Shown here one piece after another: positions 35,979-45,657 of a stretch of DNA of 64,000 nt (within the stretch, counting starts at the first letter, position 1; every line of letters begins with the position of its first letter). The stretch comes from Paenibacillus sp. RC67 (GTDB lineage Bacteria > Bacillota > Bacilli > Paenibacillales > NBRC-103111). Under the pieces are notes generated by a model. It saw only the letters and a program-made list of their open reading frames with translations. It did no database searches and was not told the origin of the DNA. Position numbers and translations under genes: made by a program. The stretch is from positions 4,549,501 to 4,613,500 of the forward strand of contig NZ_CP125098.1 of the NCBI RefSeq assembly GCF_030020805.1, in the 5' to 3' direction.

Positions 35979-37310
35979 TTACACCATTTTAGTTACTTGT
36001 TTCATGCGCGCAGGGATAACATCATTTCCGACAATATTGTCGTAGGACTCACGCTGCACAACGACATCCGCTTGCCCGTCTTTTACAAACACTACGGCTG
36101 GTCTGCGGATACGGTTATAGTTACTTGCCATAGCGTAGTTATAAGCACCTGTGCAGGAAACAGCTAAAATGTCCCCACTGTTAACCTTAGGCAGATTGAC
36201 GTCCCAGATGAGCATATCGCCGCTCTCACAGCATTTGCCTGCGATGGAAACCAGTTCATCCTCAGCTTCGGTTGCTCGGTTAGCAAGCATCGCTTCGTAA
36301 CGAGATTCATACAGCGCTTGGCGCGGATTATCTGTCATTCCGCCGTCCACGGCAACGTATTTGCGCACTCCAGGGATATCCTTGTAGGTACCGACTGTAT
36401 AAAGAGTCGTACCCGCTTCACCAACAATACTGCGGCCCGGTTCAACCCAAATCTCCGGTGTAGGATAGTTGAATTTGCTAAAGTTGGTTTTGATCGATTG
36501 CGTAATAGCTTCAACATATTTGCTGACTGGAAGTGGAGTGTCTCCATCTACATAACGAATACCGAAGCCGCCACCCAAGTTGACGACACTGAACACAACG
36601 TCTAATTCTTCTCTGACTTTGGCCGCAAATGCAATGACTTTATCTACAGCCAGTTGGAAGCCTTCGACTTCAAAAATTTGCGAGCCTATGTGAGAATGTA
36701 CTCCCAACAGCTCAATGTTCGGAAGCTGAATCGCTTCTTGTATCGCACGATATGCAGACCCGTTATCCAAATCCAGACCGAACTTGGAATCGATTTGCCC
36801 CGTTGAAATGTATTCGTGGGTATGCGCCTCAACGCCAGGCGTTAGACGGAATAATATTTTAACTTTTTGGCGTTTCTCACCGGCAATCGCGTTTAACAAA
36901 TGGAGCTCTACCATGTTGTCAACGACAAAGCAGCCGATTTTGGCATCAATAGCCATTTCAATTTCATGCGGCGACTTGTTGTTGCCGTGGAAATGGATTC
37001 GTTCGGCAGGGAATCCTGCCTGAAGGGCAGTGTACAGCTCACCGTCAGAAACGACGTCAAGCGACATCCCCTCTTCTTCCACAATACGGCACATAGCCAT
37101 CACGCAAAATGCTTTGCTCGCATAAGCAACCTGGAATTTCAAGCCGGAAGCACGGAAAGCTTCTACGTATTCGCCGCATCTTTGGCGTATCAAATCTTCA
37201 TCCATAACATATAACGGCGTGCCAAAACTTTCGACGAGTTCTGCCGTATCGCAGCCGCCTATTTGGAGGTGCCCTTTATCATTAATTTTACTGGTTCCAT
37301 GTAAGTACAT
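35979..37310 (-). CDS. lysA: Diaminopimelate decarboxylase
   Basis: A PLP enzyme making L-lysine from meso-DAP. The PLP lysine is in AYASKAF; SDGELYTAL, HFHGNNKS, GVHSHIGSQI, LGGGFGIRY and CCESGD are family blocks. I use the ATG at 37310 (443 residues), nine codons inside the longest frame, because GAGGGA lies upstream. It follows spoVAF by about 115 bases, as in many Bacilli. No lysine riboswitch is visible. Confidence 0.96.
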   Translation of the reverse strand: MYLHGTSKINDKGHLQIGGCDTAELVESFGTPLYVMDEDLIRQRCGEYVEAFRASGLKFQVAYASKAFCVMAMCRIVEEEGMSLDVVSDGELYTALQAGFPAERIHFHGNNKSPHEIEMAIDAKIGCFVVDNMVELHLLNAIAGEKRQKVKILFRLTPGVEAHTHEYISTGQIDSKFGLDLDNGSAYRAIQEAIQLPNIELLGVHSHIGSQIFEVEGFQLAVDKVIAFAAKVREELDVVFSVVNLGGGFGIRYVDGDTPLPVSKYVEAITQSIKTNFSKFNYPTPEIWVEPGRSIVGEAGTTLYTVGTYKDIPGVRKYVAVDGGMTDNPRQALYESRYEAMLANRATEAEDELVSIAGKCCESGDMLIWDVNLPKVNSGDILAVSCTGAYNYAMASNYNRIRRPAVVFVKDGQADVVVQRESYDNIVGNDVIPARMKQVTKMV

Positions 37311-37426
37311 TTCGGTTTCCCTCTTCCCCCTGAGCATTACTTCTAAGGTACCATAACCGAACGCAGGCTGACAATAAGAGAAACGATGTTATTGTTTGAT
37401 AATGGGCACAGGTTAGTTCGATAACC

Positions 37427-39139
37427 TTACGATTTCGGCTGCCGCGTGTTATCCGTCGTTTGCGTTAAGCTCATACGATTTTTACGTGCCATAAACGGAC
37501 GGCGTACGATAATTTCGTTCAGCGCCTTAAAATTGAACGGAATGAACGGCCACATATAGGGTGCGTTATAAGACCTTCTCGTTGCGAGATACACCAGAAG
37601 TAAGGTGAAGCCTGCCACCACGCCTGGCACTTTAAATATCGCCGCCAAGATTAATAGACCGAGCCTAGCCAAACGGTTTGCAAGACTGAGCTCATAGCTA
37701 GGAGTCGCAAACGTTCCTACCGCAGCGATAGCTAAGTATAAAATAACTTCATTGACGAACAGACCGCTCTTAACCGCAACGTCACCCACCAAAATAGCAG
37801 CAACCAAACCCATCGCAGTTGCTAATGGCGAAGGGGTATGTACGGCGGCCATCCTCATCAAATCAATCCCTAGCTCAGCTATTAGAAACTGTGCCAGCAA
37901 AGGGAGTCTGCCCGATTTTTGAGGACCCAAAAACTCTAATCCAGCTGGCTTAAGCTCAGGAGAAGTAACGAGCAGGAACCAAAGCGGTAGCAAAAAGATG
38001 GAAGCTGCAATCCCGATAAACCTAACCCATCGCAAGTAAGTTCCCACGGTTGGGGTTTGTCTGTATTCTTCCGCATGCTGGACGTGATGAAAAAACGTTG
38101 TCGGCAATATAATAACGCTTGGTGACGTATCGACGAATATAGCGACATGTCCTTCAAGCAAATGGACGGAGACGATATCCGGTCTCTCGGAGTAACGAAC
38201 CATCGGGTAAGGATTCCAGCTCTTTCCGACTATTGCTTCCTCAAGCTGCTTCTCGGCCAAAGGCAGTCCATCTACTTCCACCTTTTGAATTTTATCGCGC
38301 ACCGATTCCACCAGGGCCGGGTCACATATATCATCGATATAAGCTAAACAAATATCGGTATGAGTCCTTCTCCCTGCTCTTAGCATTTCCAGCTTCAGCT
38401 TCGGATCGCGTATACGGCGTCTGACTAACGTGACGTTAGTGAGCAATGTCTCGACGAATCCGTCTCTTGCTCCTCGCACTACCCGTTCTAAATCAGGTTC
38501 TTCTGTGGACCTGACAGGGAAAGTTTTAGCATCCACAATAATCGCCGTGGTAGAGCCCTCAAAGAAAAATCCGCTAGCACCCATAGATACGTTATCAATC
38601 ACTTCACTTAGCTTATTGCTTTCTTTCACCTGAATATGTGGAATAATCGCATCCATAAACAGTTGAACCGCGTCTTGTCCTTTGCCTCCTGTAACCTGAT
38701 GAGAAACCGGGGATTCCGTAATCTTGCCTTCCAGTGTCCGGTTTGAAATTTCCGCAGCTGACATACGGTCGAGTATCATCGTAAGAACCGTATCCTTAGC
38801 GAATCCGTTGTAATAAAAAATCCCCGTCTTGTAACCTCCGAACACCATTTCTCTGAACACGACGTCAAAGCTTTGATTCAAGCCGACTTCTTTCTCCAGA
38901 AGCTTTACAAGCTGCTTGAAATCATCCGGAATACGTTCTTCCTTGGGTTGATTGTCGTTGGACTGAGCCAACTCTCCCGATGACCTGTTTTCCTCTTGCT
39001 TCGCCTTCTCTTCAAACTCCGGAGGCATCCAGTCGTAAGACGAAATAATATTGCCCTCTCGGTCAATTTCAAGCTTCGCTTCTTCGCCCGCCTCTTCGCG
39101 GCTGGATAGTTGTTTGGGTCTTATTGGAATTTTTTTCAT
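37427..39139 (-). CDS. spoVAF: Spore protein SpoVAF (GerA family)
   Basis: A 570-residue membrane protein of the GerA receptor A-subunit family, encoded in spoVA operons and linked to germination. A charged head of about 80 residues (acidic and glutamine-rich) precedes the usual domain (about 85-370). Membrane segments follow from about 385 to 530, including TPTVGTYLRWVRFIGI, LLAQFLIAELGIDLMR and VLVGDVAVKSGLF-like blocks. The ATG at 39139 has AGGAGGGAG upstream. The head looks longer than I expect; compare with relatives. Confidence 0.92.
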   Translation of the reverse strand: MKKIPIRPKQLSSREEAGEEAKLEIDREGNIISSYDWMPPEFEEKAKQEENRSSGELAQSNDNQPKEERIPDDFKQLVKLLEKEVGLNQSFDVVFREMVFGGYKTGIFYYNGFAKDTVLTMILDRMSAAEISNRTLEGKITESPVSHQVTGGKGQDAVQLFMDAIIPHIQVKESNKLSEVIDNVSMGASGFFFEGSTTAIIVDAKTFPVRSTEEPDLERVVRGARDGFVETLLTNVTLVRRRIRDPKLKLEMLRAGRRTHTDICLAYIDDICDPALVESVRDKIQKVEVDGLPLAEKQLEEAIVGKSWNPYPMVRYSERPDIVSVHLLEGHVAIFVDTSPSVIILPTTFFHHVQHAEEYRQTPTVGTYLRWVRFIGIAASIFLLPLWFLLVTSPELKPAGLEFLGPQKSGRLPLLAQFLIAELGIDLMRMAAVHTPSPLATAMGLVAAILVGDVAVKSGLFVNEVILYLAIAAVGTFATPSYELSLANRLARLGLLILAAIFKVPGVVAGFTLLLVYLATRRSYNAPYMWPFIPFNFKALNEIIVRRPFMARKNRMSLTQTTDNTRQPKS

Positions 39140-39167
39140 GATGCGCCATCTCCCTCCTACATCTGTA

Positions 39168-39593
39168 CTAACCTAGAAAATTCAACCAATCCAGCAAGGA
39201 ACCTAACACCTTCCCGAATATCATGGCCATTAGAAGCCAGATCATATAAGAACCCATTCCAATTCTTTTGGTCAAAATAGGCAGCACATTCACTACCTCC
39301 GTGAGCGCCCCTGCCAGCATTCCTACAAAACCTCCTGCGAACAACCCAAATAAGCCTGCAGCCATCGGAAAGAAGGAATACGACCAATTAAAAAAATCGG
39401 ATAATGTAAAAAACAAGGAGCCTGCTATTACGGACATTTCATACCAGCGGATCAAATGATAGGTCCGGGATATTTGTGCCAGCCTGGGGATGACGTCAAG
39501 AACGACGAGAAAAGCAACCATCCCGCTGCCTACCGCGATACCGCCCGCCAAACCGATAAATATTTGAAGCGGTATCGTCCACCATCCGGTCAT
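39168..39593 (-). CDS. spoVAB: Stage V sporulation protein AB
   Basis: A small membrane protein of 141 residues with about four hydrophobic segments and the block FIGLAGGIAVGSGMVAFLVVLD. Its ATG overlaps the spoVAA stop (ATGA). SpoVA proteins form or regulate the dipicolinate channel of the forespore inner membrane. Confidence 0.93.
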   Translation of the reverse strand: MTGWWTIPLQIFIGLAGGIAVGSGMVAFLVVLDVIPRLAQISRTYHLIRWYEMSVIAGSLFFTLSDFFNWSYSFFPMAAGLFGLFAGGFVGMLAGALTEVVNVLPILTKRIGMGSYMIWLLMAMIFGKVLGSLLDWLNFLG

Positions 39594-40222
39594 TGCCGAT
39601 CCCTCGTTTCATGGATTTTGGCGTACTCCTCCGTCACTACGTAAGTGTTGACATTTTCTTGATACAAAAACATTTCAACCTCGAGAGGACTCGGCTCCTC
39701 GTTGAACTTCTTTTTGAAAAGGTGATTAAAAAAGACAATCATTCCGACTCCTATCCCAATTGAATAAGGGATTTGCAAAATCAATGGATGCTGAACCCAC
39801 TTACCGGTAAGCAGCTGGTAAATTCTCTGATGCACTTCAGCCATGCTGACATCGGCATGAAAGTTCATTATGGCCAGCCCTGAGCCGATAAACAAAAGAA
39901 ACCAGACCAAGATAATCTGGATGATGTTAGGCGGCTTGCGTGATTCATAGATATCGACTAAACAATGCGGCTCACCGAAATGCTCAATTTGAAAAAATGG
40001 ATACAGCTTTTTCACATGTTTAACGATAAGCATCATATCGATTAATATTTTATTGCCCTCATTTTCCTTAGGCTGATGAAGCAATAAGTTCTTCAACGGT
40101 TCTTCGTAATCCGTATCGACCAACAATTGTGCTATCCTGCCAAGGTAGATCGCCTCACCCCGGCGTACGCAAACCCGTTTGCGCAATCGGATATACAAGG
40201 TTGGATTGGAAGCAGCGTTCAT
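39590..40222 (-). CDS. spoVAA: Stage V sporulation protein AA
   Basis: A protein of 210 residues: a soluble N-terminal half (YIRLRKRVCVRRGEAIYLGRIAQL) and two membrane helices near residues 105-125 and 155-172. First gene of the spoVA operon here. The ATG at 40222 has GGAG eight bases upstream. A sigma-G-like promoter lies just ahead. Confidence 0.93.
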   Translation of the reverse strand: MNAASNPTLYIRLRKRVCVRRGEAIYLGRIAQLLVDTDYEEPLKNLLLHQPKENEGNKILIDMMLIVKHVKKLYPFFQIEHFGEPHCLVDIYESRKPPNIIQIILVWFLLFIGSGLAIMNFHADVSMAEVHQRIYQLLTGKWVQHPLILQIPYSIGIGVGMIVFFNHLFKKKFNEEPSPLEVEMFLYQENVNTYVVTEEYAKIHETRDRQ

Positions 40223-40251
40223 CCCATTCACTCCCTTGTGCATTTATCCCA

Positions 40252-40282
40252 TAGTATGAATAATTAACGGCACTCATAGTCA
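40252..40282 (-). promoter_or_regulatory. Sigma-G-like promoter of the spoVA operon
   Basis: Minus strand TGACTA (40282-40277), 18-base spacer, CATACTA (40258-40252). The -10 is exactly the sigma-G consensus as I recall it. Confidence 0.65.
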
Positions 40283-40389
40283 TTTGCTCCCTTGCCAAAA
40301 ATTCACTTGAAGGCTTGCATAAATTTTTGCTATTTATGAAAGATTAAAGATATGACACAGACTCTCATTTCCAAGAAAGGGTGTTTCAA

Positions 40390-40599
40390 ATGGGTAAAGT
40401 AGCTTTAACGCTAGTTATCATCGGAGCTTTGAACTGGCTGCTTGTGGGTCTATTCCAATGGGACCTTGTGACGGCTATATTCGGTGGAGATATCCATCGT
40501 ACTTCTTCAGGTATCAGCCGCATTGTATATACACTTGTCGGCTTGTCCGGACTATACTGCCTGAAATATTTGTTTATGGATGAATCCAGAGCACGTTAA
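40390..40599 (+). CDS. DUF378 small membrane protein (YuzA-like)
   Basis: A protein of 69 residues with two membrane helices and the DUF378 signature (ALTLVIIGALNWLLVGLF, SRIVYTLVGLSGLYCL). The ATG at 40390 follows GAAAGGG by eight bases. It faces away from spoVAA and ends before a plus-strand terminator, so it interrupts the spoIIA-sigF/spoVA block. Function is unknown. Confidence 0.92.
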   Translation: MGKVALTLVIIGALNWLLVGLFQWDLVTAIFGGDIHRTSSGISRIVYTLVGLSGLYCLKYLFMDESRAR

Positions 40600-40612
40600 C
40601 AAGAGAATACCT

Positions 40613-40669
40613 AACAAAAACCGGATGACTTGTGCGTGTTCATATCCACAAGTAGTCCGGTTTTTGTAT
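40613..40669 (+). terminator. Intrinsic terminator of the DUF378 gene
   Basis: ACCGGATGACTTGTG pairs with CACAAGTAGTCCGGT, followed by TTTTTG. Confidence 0.9.
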
Positions 40670-40682
40670 TCTGCCGCAGACA

Positions 40683-40718
40683 AAAAGACCAAACAGCCTA
40701 TTGGGCTATTTGGTCTTT
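40683..40718 (-). terminator. Intrinsic terminator of sigF, overlapping its coding end
   Basis: Minus strand AAAGACCAAATAGCC-CAAT-AGGCTGTTTGGTCTTT then TTG. The 5' arm encodes the last residues of SigF (KDQIAQ) and the stop. Confidence 0.9.
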
Positions 40719-41453
40719 GATCGACTGCAATATTTTTTTCTCAAGTCGGGAGACTTGAACCTGGGATATTCCCAAGCGGCTCGCAACCTCGGACTGCGTC
40801 TGATCCCTGAAATAACGAAGGTAAACAATCAGTCGCTCCCGTTCCGATAAGCTCCCGATCGCTTCGTTTAGCGCCAGCTTCTCGAACCACTTATCCTGGG
40901 CATCATCCGCTATTTGATCCATTAGTGTAATCGGATCGCCGTCATTCTCAAATACCGTCTCGTGAATGGAAGACAATGGCTTATTCGCTTCCTGCGCAAA
41001 GACAACATCTTCAGGAGAAATCTGCAGCTCGTTAGCCACCTCGGTAATAGTTGGCAGACGACCATTGCGCTTGGACAATTCATCCTTCGTTTTGCGAATT
41101 TTATTCGCCAGCTCCTTCAAGGAACGGCTCACCTTCAGAGTCCCGTCATCCCGAAGAAAACGCTGTATCTCACCAATAATCATAGGGACTGCATATGTAG
41201 AAAATTTGACATCGTAGGATAAATCGAATTTGTCGACCGACTTTAACAATCCGATGCAGCCAATTTGAAACAGATCCTCGGCTTCATACCCGCGGTTCAA
41301 AAAGCGCTGCACAACGGACCAAACCAAACGGATATTGCAGTTCACCAGGGTTTCTCTGGCGAGCGCGTCTCCGGATTGACTCAAAGCAATTAACCTTTTG
41401 ACTTCGGCATCATCCAAATAGCTGTGGGAGGCATGTTTCAAATCGACATCCAT
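40698..41453 (-). CDS. sigF: RNA polymerase sigma-F factor
   Basis: The first forespore-specific sigma factor, 251 residues. Region 2 (ETLVNCNIRLVWSVVQRFLNRGYEAEDLFQIG...FDLSYDVKFSTYA), region 3 and region 4 (LGISQVQVSRLEKKIL) are complete. The ATG at 41453 follows AGGGGT. It is third in spoIIAA-spoIIAB-sigF and held inactive by SpoIIAB until engulfment. Confidence 0.97.
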   Translation of the reverse strand: MDVDLKHASHSYLDDAEVKRLIALSQSGDALARETLVNCNIRLVWSVVQRFLNRGYEAEDLFQIGCIGLLKSVDKFDLSYDVKFSTYAVPMIIGEIQRFLRDDGTLKVSRSLKELANKIRKTKDELSKRNGRLPTITEVANELQISPEDVVFAQEANKPLSSIHETVFENDGDPITLMDQIADDAQDKWFEKLALNEAIGSLSERERLIVYLRYFRDQTQSEVASRLGISQVQVSRLEKKILQSIKDQIAQ

Positions 41454-41465
41454 AAGATCAGACCC

Positions 41466-41912
41466 CTAATTGAATAAAGCTTTTTTAGATTCAATTCGCT
41501 TTTTCATTTTAATTTTTGTTCCGATCCCGACTTCGGTAGTCACTTCGATCTCATCCATGAAATTTTCCATAATCGTAAAGCCCATTCCCGAACGTTCCAG
41601 CTCAGGCTTGGAGGTAAACAACGGCTGTTTGGCCAATTCCAAATCTTCGATACCGGCCCCTTGATCCTCAACGGTCAAGTAGACCGTGTCATCTTCCATC
41701 TCGGCATGAATCGTGACGATCCCGTCCGGCCGATTGTTGTAGCCATGAATAATGGCGTTCGTTACCGCTTCGGAAACGACGGTCTTCAGATCTGTCAACT
41801 CATCCAATGTTGGGTCAAGCTGCGATACGAAGGAAGCGACGGTAACGCGGGCGAAAGATTCATTCTCAGAGCGGCTAGCAAACTGCAGTGTCATAAAATT
41901 TCGTTCACTCAT
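41466..41912 (-). CDS. spoIIAB: Anti-sigma F factor SpoIIAB
   Basis: A serine kinase and anti-sigma factor of 148 residues, GHKL fold: [12 protein letters not shown] (N-box), [10 protein letters not shown] (G1), [13 protein letters not shown] (G2). It binds SigF or phosphorylates SpoIIAA. The ATG overlaps the spoIIAA stop (ATGA). Confidence 0.97.
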   Translation of the reverse strand: MSERNFMTLQFASRSENESFARVTVASFVSQLDPTLDELTDLKTVVSEAVTNAIIHGYNNRPDGIVTIHAEMEDDTVYLTVEDQGAGIEDLELAKQPLFTSKPELERSGMGFTIMENFMDEIEVTTEVGIGTKIKMKKRIESKKALFN

Positions 41913-42262
41913 GATACGACCTCCAAACTGGTAAGAGCTTGTCTTTCGGTATCCTGAATAGACAAAATTTTAAATAAACCGGACATTTCAAACAAACGGT
42001 ATACGGACGGATTAACGTCACAAACCACCATTTTGCCGCCCTTGGCCGTAACTTGTTTATAGCGGCCAAGAATGACCCCGAGCCCCGAGCTGTCCATGAA
42101 GGATAAATCCTTCAAGCTGAGTACGATATGGCTCGTGTTGCCTTTCAGCAGAGCTTCCTCCATCCGCGTTTTTACGGAATCCGCGGTATGATGGTCCAAC
42201 TCGCCCTTTAGCCTGACGATCAGAGTTTTGCGGTTATGCTCCAGTTCAATATGCAGACTCAA
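41909..42262 (-). CDS. spoIIAA: Anti-anti-sigma factor SpoIIAA
   Basis: A STAS-domain protein that frees SigF from SpoIIAB. The phosphorylated serine lies in [19 protein letters not shown] choose the TTG at 42262 with GAAGGAG eight bases upstream; it gives 117 residues and aligns residue for residue with the B. subtilis start. A longer frame from an ATG at 42295 adds 11 residues that look non-native. Confidence 0.94.
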   Translation of the reverse strand: MSLHIELEHNRKTLIVRLKGELDHHTADSVKTRMEEALLKGNTSHIVLSLKDLSFMDSSGLGVILGRYKQVTAKGGKMVVCDVNPSVYRLFEMSGLFKILSIQDTERQALTSLEVVS

Positions 42263-42290
42263 GCTGCTCACTCCTTCCCTTTCTTGCACA

Positions 42291-42334
42291 CTCATTTCTA
42301 CATTGGATTTGCCTTTTCCTGCCCTCCGACAAAA
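42291..42334 (-). promoter_or_regulatory. Possible sigma-H promoter and 0A box ahead of spoIIAA
   Basis: Minus strand TTTTGTCGGA (42334-42325) resembles a Spo0A box. It is followed by AGGAAAA (42320-42314) and, 13 bases on, TAGAAATGAG, near the sigma-H -35 and -10. Both matches are imperfect. Confidence 0.35.
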
Positions 42335-42415
42335 CTAGAAGAAATGCGCTAGAAATAGAAGAAATGTGACATTTTGCGCTTGAGCCGCACACTTAGGAAC
42401 GGGGCATATCGCCCT

Positions 42416-43597
42416 TTAATCGATAAAGAACAAACGTTTAGCCGAACGCTTCGTCAGAACCCACAGTCCGGCTTTTTTTACATCTACCGGGGAAGTTAGC
42501 TGGAATTCGGATAACACTTGATCGCCCTTGTATACAACAATTTTACCGACCTGTTGGCCCATCGCAATCGGAGCCTTCAAGTCTTGATTCAGCTGTACTT
42601 CATGACGAATGCCTTCGGCAGCCTCGCCTTTTTTCAGCAGCAGGCTGTACCGCTGCGTTGCGGTCAATGGCACCAACGGCTGTTCGCCTTTGCTTACTTT
42701 CACCTGTCCCAAGGCATCCCCTTTGTTGACGATAGGCATGTTTGTATATTGAGAGAAGGCGTAATCAAACAAGCTGGATACTTCCGCATTTCGGGTTTTA
42801 GTGTTCGGTTCGCCCATCACGACGCTGATGACACGCAGGTTGTCTCTTTTGGCTGTCGCTGACAAGCAAAATTTGGCTTCACCCGTATATCCGGTCTTCA
42901 AACCATCTGCGCCGCTGTAAAAACGAACCAATTTGTTCGTATTGACGAGCCAGAATGGCTTCGGCGTTTCTTTGCGCAAATAATCTTGATATGCTCCTGT
43001 AAACTGAGTAATTTCTTCATGCTTCAATAGCTCTCGCGACATGATAGCAATATCTTGAGCAGAGGAATAATGATTGTCCGCAGGGAGACCGTTACAGTTC
43101 GCGAAATGAGTGTTCTTCATTCCCAGCTGCTGCGCACGGTCGTTCATCATTTGCACAAAGGCTTGCTCTGAACCTCCGAGCTTCTCCGCCATTGCGACAG
43201 AGGCATCATTGCCGGATGCCATAGCGATCCCCTTAAGCATATCCTGCACGGTCATTTCTTCTCCCGGCTCGAGAAAAATTTGTGATCCGCCCATGGACGC
43301 CGCGTATTCGCTAGTACGGACCTTATCGTCCATCTTGAGCTTTCCGTGATCAATGGCTTCCATAATAAGCAGCATCGTCATGATTTTGGTAATACTGGCA
43401 GGGGGTAATTTCGCATCTTTGTTTTTCTCGAAAATGACCGTCCCTGTATCTGCATCAATAGTGACTGCCGACATTGCATTCGGTGCCAAATCAACAGCTT
43501 GGTTCGGAGCCTTTTTCTCCTCCGCAAACGCCGCAGGCCAAGCTAATGACGCTAGCAGCGAGATAGAAACGAACAGTTTAAGTACCTTGTTGAGCAT
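42416..43597 (-). CDS. dacF: D-alanyl-D-alanine carboxypeptidase DacF
   Basis: A spore-associated PBP that adjusts cortex cross-linking. Signal peptide to about residue 25 (AAFAEE); SITK at 68-71, SGN at 128-130, KTG at 234-236; C-terminal beta domain and a basic-hydrophobic tail. It is 393 residues. The ATG at 43597 has GGAGGGG upstream. Position ahead of spoIIAA matches B. subtilis. Confidence 0.95.
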   Translation of the reverse strand: MLNKVLKLFVSISLLASLAWPAAFAEEKKAPNQAVDLAPNAMSAVTIDADTGTVIFEKNKDAKLPPASITKIMTMLLIMEAIDHGKLKMDDKVRTSEYAASMGGSQIFLEPGEEMTVQDMLKGIAMASGNDASVAMAEKLGGSEQAFVQMMNDRAQQLGMKNTHFANCNGLPADNHYSSAQDIAIMSRELLKHEEITQFTGAYQDYLRKETPKPFWLVNTNKLVRFYSGADGLKTGYTGEAKFCLSATAKRDNLRVISVVMGEPNTKTRNAEVSSLFDYAFSQYTNMPIVNKGDALGQVKVSKGEQPLVPLTATQRYSLLLKKGEAAEGIRHEVQLNQDLKAPIAMGQQVGKIVVYKGDQVLSEFQLTSPVDVKKAGLWVLTKRSAKRLFFID

Positions 43598-43681
43598 ACC
43601 TTTCTACCCCTCCAAAAAAAGTTATATTCCTGCTAATCAGTGTTGACTAGTTTGGCTTTAAATATTCCAATCCGTGGAAAA

Positions 43682-43711
43682 AGAAAAAGCCGGGACACTA
43701 TCGTCCCGACT
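43682..43711 (-). terminator. Intrinsic terminator of pdp
   Basis: Minus strand AGTCGGGAC-GATAGT-GTCCCGGCT followed by TTTTC. Confidence 0.88.
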
Positions 43712-43737
43712 GTAGATGTAAAATCGTATAATTGCAT

Positions 43738-45069
43738 TTAAAGCATCTGCACGCCAAGCTTTGAAACTACGGCGTAAATAAGCGGGAGCCTCGAGACCTC
43801 GCCTTGACTAATTGTGAACGAAGAAAGGGTCCGACCGATCATCTCGCCAGTAAATCCCTCATCATTCTTATTCATATGCAAGACCGCAAGGGGCTCACCA
43901 GACACAACGCGATCTCCCACTTTTTTGCACAGCACCATACCCACTGCAAGATCAATCTTATCGTCTTTGGTCGCTCTTCCCGCTCCCAATAGCATTGCCG
44001 TGACACCCAATTCCTCCGCGTCGATATGGGACACCGTACCGTCCTCTTCAGCAAGAACCTCGATTTGATATGCTGCTGCCGGGACCCGTGAAGGGTCGTC
44101 TGCAGCGCTGCTATCGCCGCCTTGAGCATCAATGAGCTCTTTTAGCTTATGTATACCAGTTCCGTCATGAATCAGCCGATCTATCAGCGCTCTGGCTTCG
44201 TCATACGAGGAAGCCTTGCCTCCTAATTGAATCATATGCGCACCCAAAACAAGACAAAGCTCAGTCAAGTCATCTGGACCCTCGCCCTTCAGTGTATCAA
44301 TGGCTTCTCGCACTTCTAGTGCGTTGCCGATAGCTAGACCTAAAGGTTCATCCATATTCGTAATGACGGCTATAGTTTCTCTTCCTACTTGTTCGCCGAT
44401 TTCTACCATGGCTTTGGCTAACTCGATGGAGCTATCGAGTGTTTTCATGAAAGCCCCGCTTCCAGTCTTGACGTCTAGGACGATGGCATCTGCGCCAGAG
44501 GCAATTTTTTTACTCATGATAGAACTCGCGATAAGAGGTATCGATTCCACCGTAGCGGTCACATCCCTCAAGCCGTACAATTTCTTATCTGCAGGAGTGA
44601 TGTTGCCGGATTGACTGATAACCGCCACACCGATACGTTGCACCTGCTCCAAAAATTGTTCTTTGGTAAGCTCTACCTTGTAGCCAGCTATCGCTTCAAG
44701 CTTATCAATTGTACCTCCTGTGTGCCCAAGGCCCCTTCCAGACATCTTTGCAACCGGTACTCCAGCAGCTGCTACAAGAGGTCCTAGAATGAGTGTAGTC
44801 GTATCTCCTACGCCTCCTGTGCTGTGCTTGTCGACCTTAATGCCTGGAATCGGTTGCAGATCGGCCTGGTCCCCTGACGAAGCCATAGCAAGCGTCAAAT
44901 CCGCTGTTTCTCTTGCCGTCATCCCTCTAAAGAAGACAGCCATCGCGAACGCCGACATTTGATAATCTGGAATTCCTCCCTCGCAGTAGCCTTGAATCAA
45001 AAACTGGATCTCTTCGGTCGACAGCTCTTCACCGTCCCGCTTCTTCTGAATGATATCTACCGTTCTCAC
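43738..45069 (-). CDS. pdp: Pyrimidine-nucleoside phosphorylase
   Basis: Splits uridine and thymidine to base and pentose 1-phosphate. KHSTGGVGD binds phosphate; [18 protein letters not shown] and [12 protein letters not shown] follow. I use the GTG at 45069 (443 residues, starting [13 protein letters not shown]) because GAGGTG lies six bases upstream and relatives begin MRMVDII; the longer frame starts without an SD. It supplies pentose 1-phosphate for DeoB, encoded nearby. Confidence 0.95.
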   Translation of the reverse strand: MRTVDIIQKKRDGEELSTEEIQFLIQGYCEGGIPDYQMSAFAMAVFFRGMTARETADLTLAMASSGDQADLQPIPGIKVDKHSTGGVGDTTTLILGPLVAAAGVPVAKMSGRGLGHTGGTIDKLEAIAGYKVELTKEQFLEQVQRIGVAVISQSGNITPADKKLYGLRDVTATVESIPLIASSIMSKKIASGADAIVLDVKTGSGAFMKTLDSSIELAKAMVEIGEQVGRETIAVITNMDEPLGLAIGNALEVREAIDTLKGEGPDDLTELCLVLGAHMIQLGGKASSYDEARALIDRLIHDGTGIHKLKELIDAQGGDSSAADDPSRVPAAAYQIEVLAEEDGTVSHIDAEELGVTAMLLGAGRATKDDKIDLAVGMVLCKKVGDRVVSGEPLAVLHMNKNDEGFTGEMIGRTLSSFTISQGEVSRLPLIYAVVSKLGVQML

Positions 45070-45129
45070 TCGAATCACCTCACCACTGGGGATTACAACT
45101 TTTTCCACCCATTATAAGCGCCCTAAGAC

Positions 45130-45163
45130 AAAAAGAAAAGGAAGCCGAATCATCGGCTTCCTT
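45130..45163 (-). terminator. Intrinsic terminator of the cupredoxin gene
   Basis: Minus strand AAGGAAGCCGA-TGA-TTCGGCTTCCTT followed by TTCTTTTT. Confidence 0.93.
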
Positions 45164-45176
45164 CTGGCTGTTCAAA

Positions 45177-45554
45177 TTATTGAACAATCAATTTTGTTTT
45201 CATATCTGCATGTCCAGGACCGCAAGGAAGTACGCAGTGAACTTCGTATGTACCTGGTTTGTCGAATGTAACTTCAGCCGACTTCGTGTTGTTGTCGAGC
45301 TTCACATTCAAGCCTACGATTTCCATCGCATGAAGACCTTCTTTGTTCATAAGAGAAACCGTTACTTTTTCGCCAGCTTTCACTGTATATTCAGGCTTGT
45401 CGAACTGGTAGTTCGATGCCACGAATTTCAATTGGGGTCCGGCTTTTGCTTCCGACGCCATTTCGGCTTGACGTTCAGAAATATTTTGGAACAACACCCC
45501 TGCACCTAAAAGACAGGCTACGATAAACAAAGTAAACATGATCCACTTTTGCAT
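45177..45554 (-). CDS. Membrane-anchored CuA-type cupredoxin
   Basis: A protein of 125 residues: one N-terminal helix (6-23), then a cupredoxin fold like the soluble domain of cytochrome oxidase subunit II. CVLPCGPGHADM gives C107, C111, H115 and M118; H75 in GLHAMEI completes the CuA ligand set. No other oxidase subunit is encoded nearby. The ATG at 45554 follows AAGGGGG. It could carry electrons or copper (for example to an oxidase or N2O-type enzyme encoded elsewhere). Confidence 0.85.
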   Translation of the reverse strand: MQKWIMFTLFIVACLLGAGVLFQNISERQAEMASEAKAGPQLKFVASNYQFDKPEYTVKAGEKVTVSLMNKEGLHAMEIVGLNVKLDNNTKSAEVTFDKPGTYEVHCVLPCGPGHADMKTKLIVQ

Positions 45555-45657
45555 TTGGAAATATCCCCCTTACAGTTTTACCATCAGACGTATAGCCTTA
45601 TTGTACATAATGAAACGCGGTTTACCTATTCCTTTTCGAGGGAATCCGGTGAAAAAT

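Noticed and set aside
37311-37426. Possible lysine riboswitch upstream of lysA
   Set aside because: The gap to spoVAF (on the far side) and the region ahead of the lysA start lack the conserved L-box blocks.
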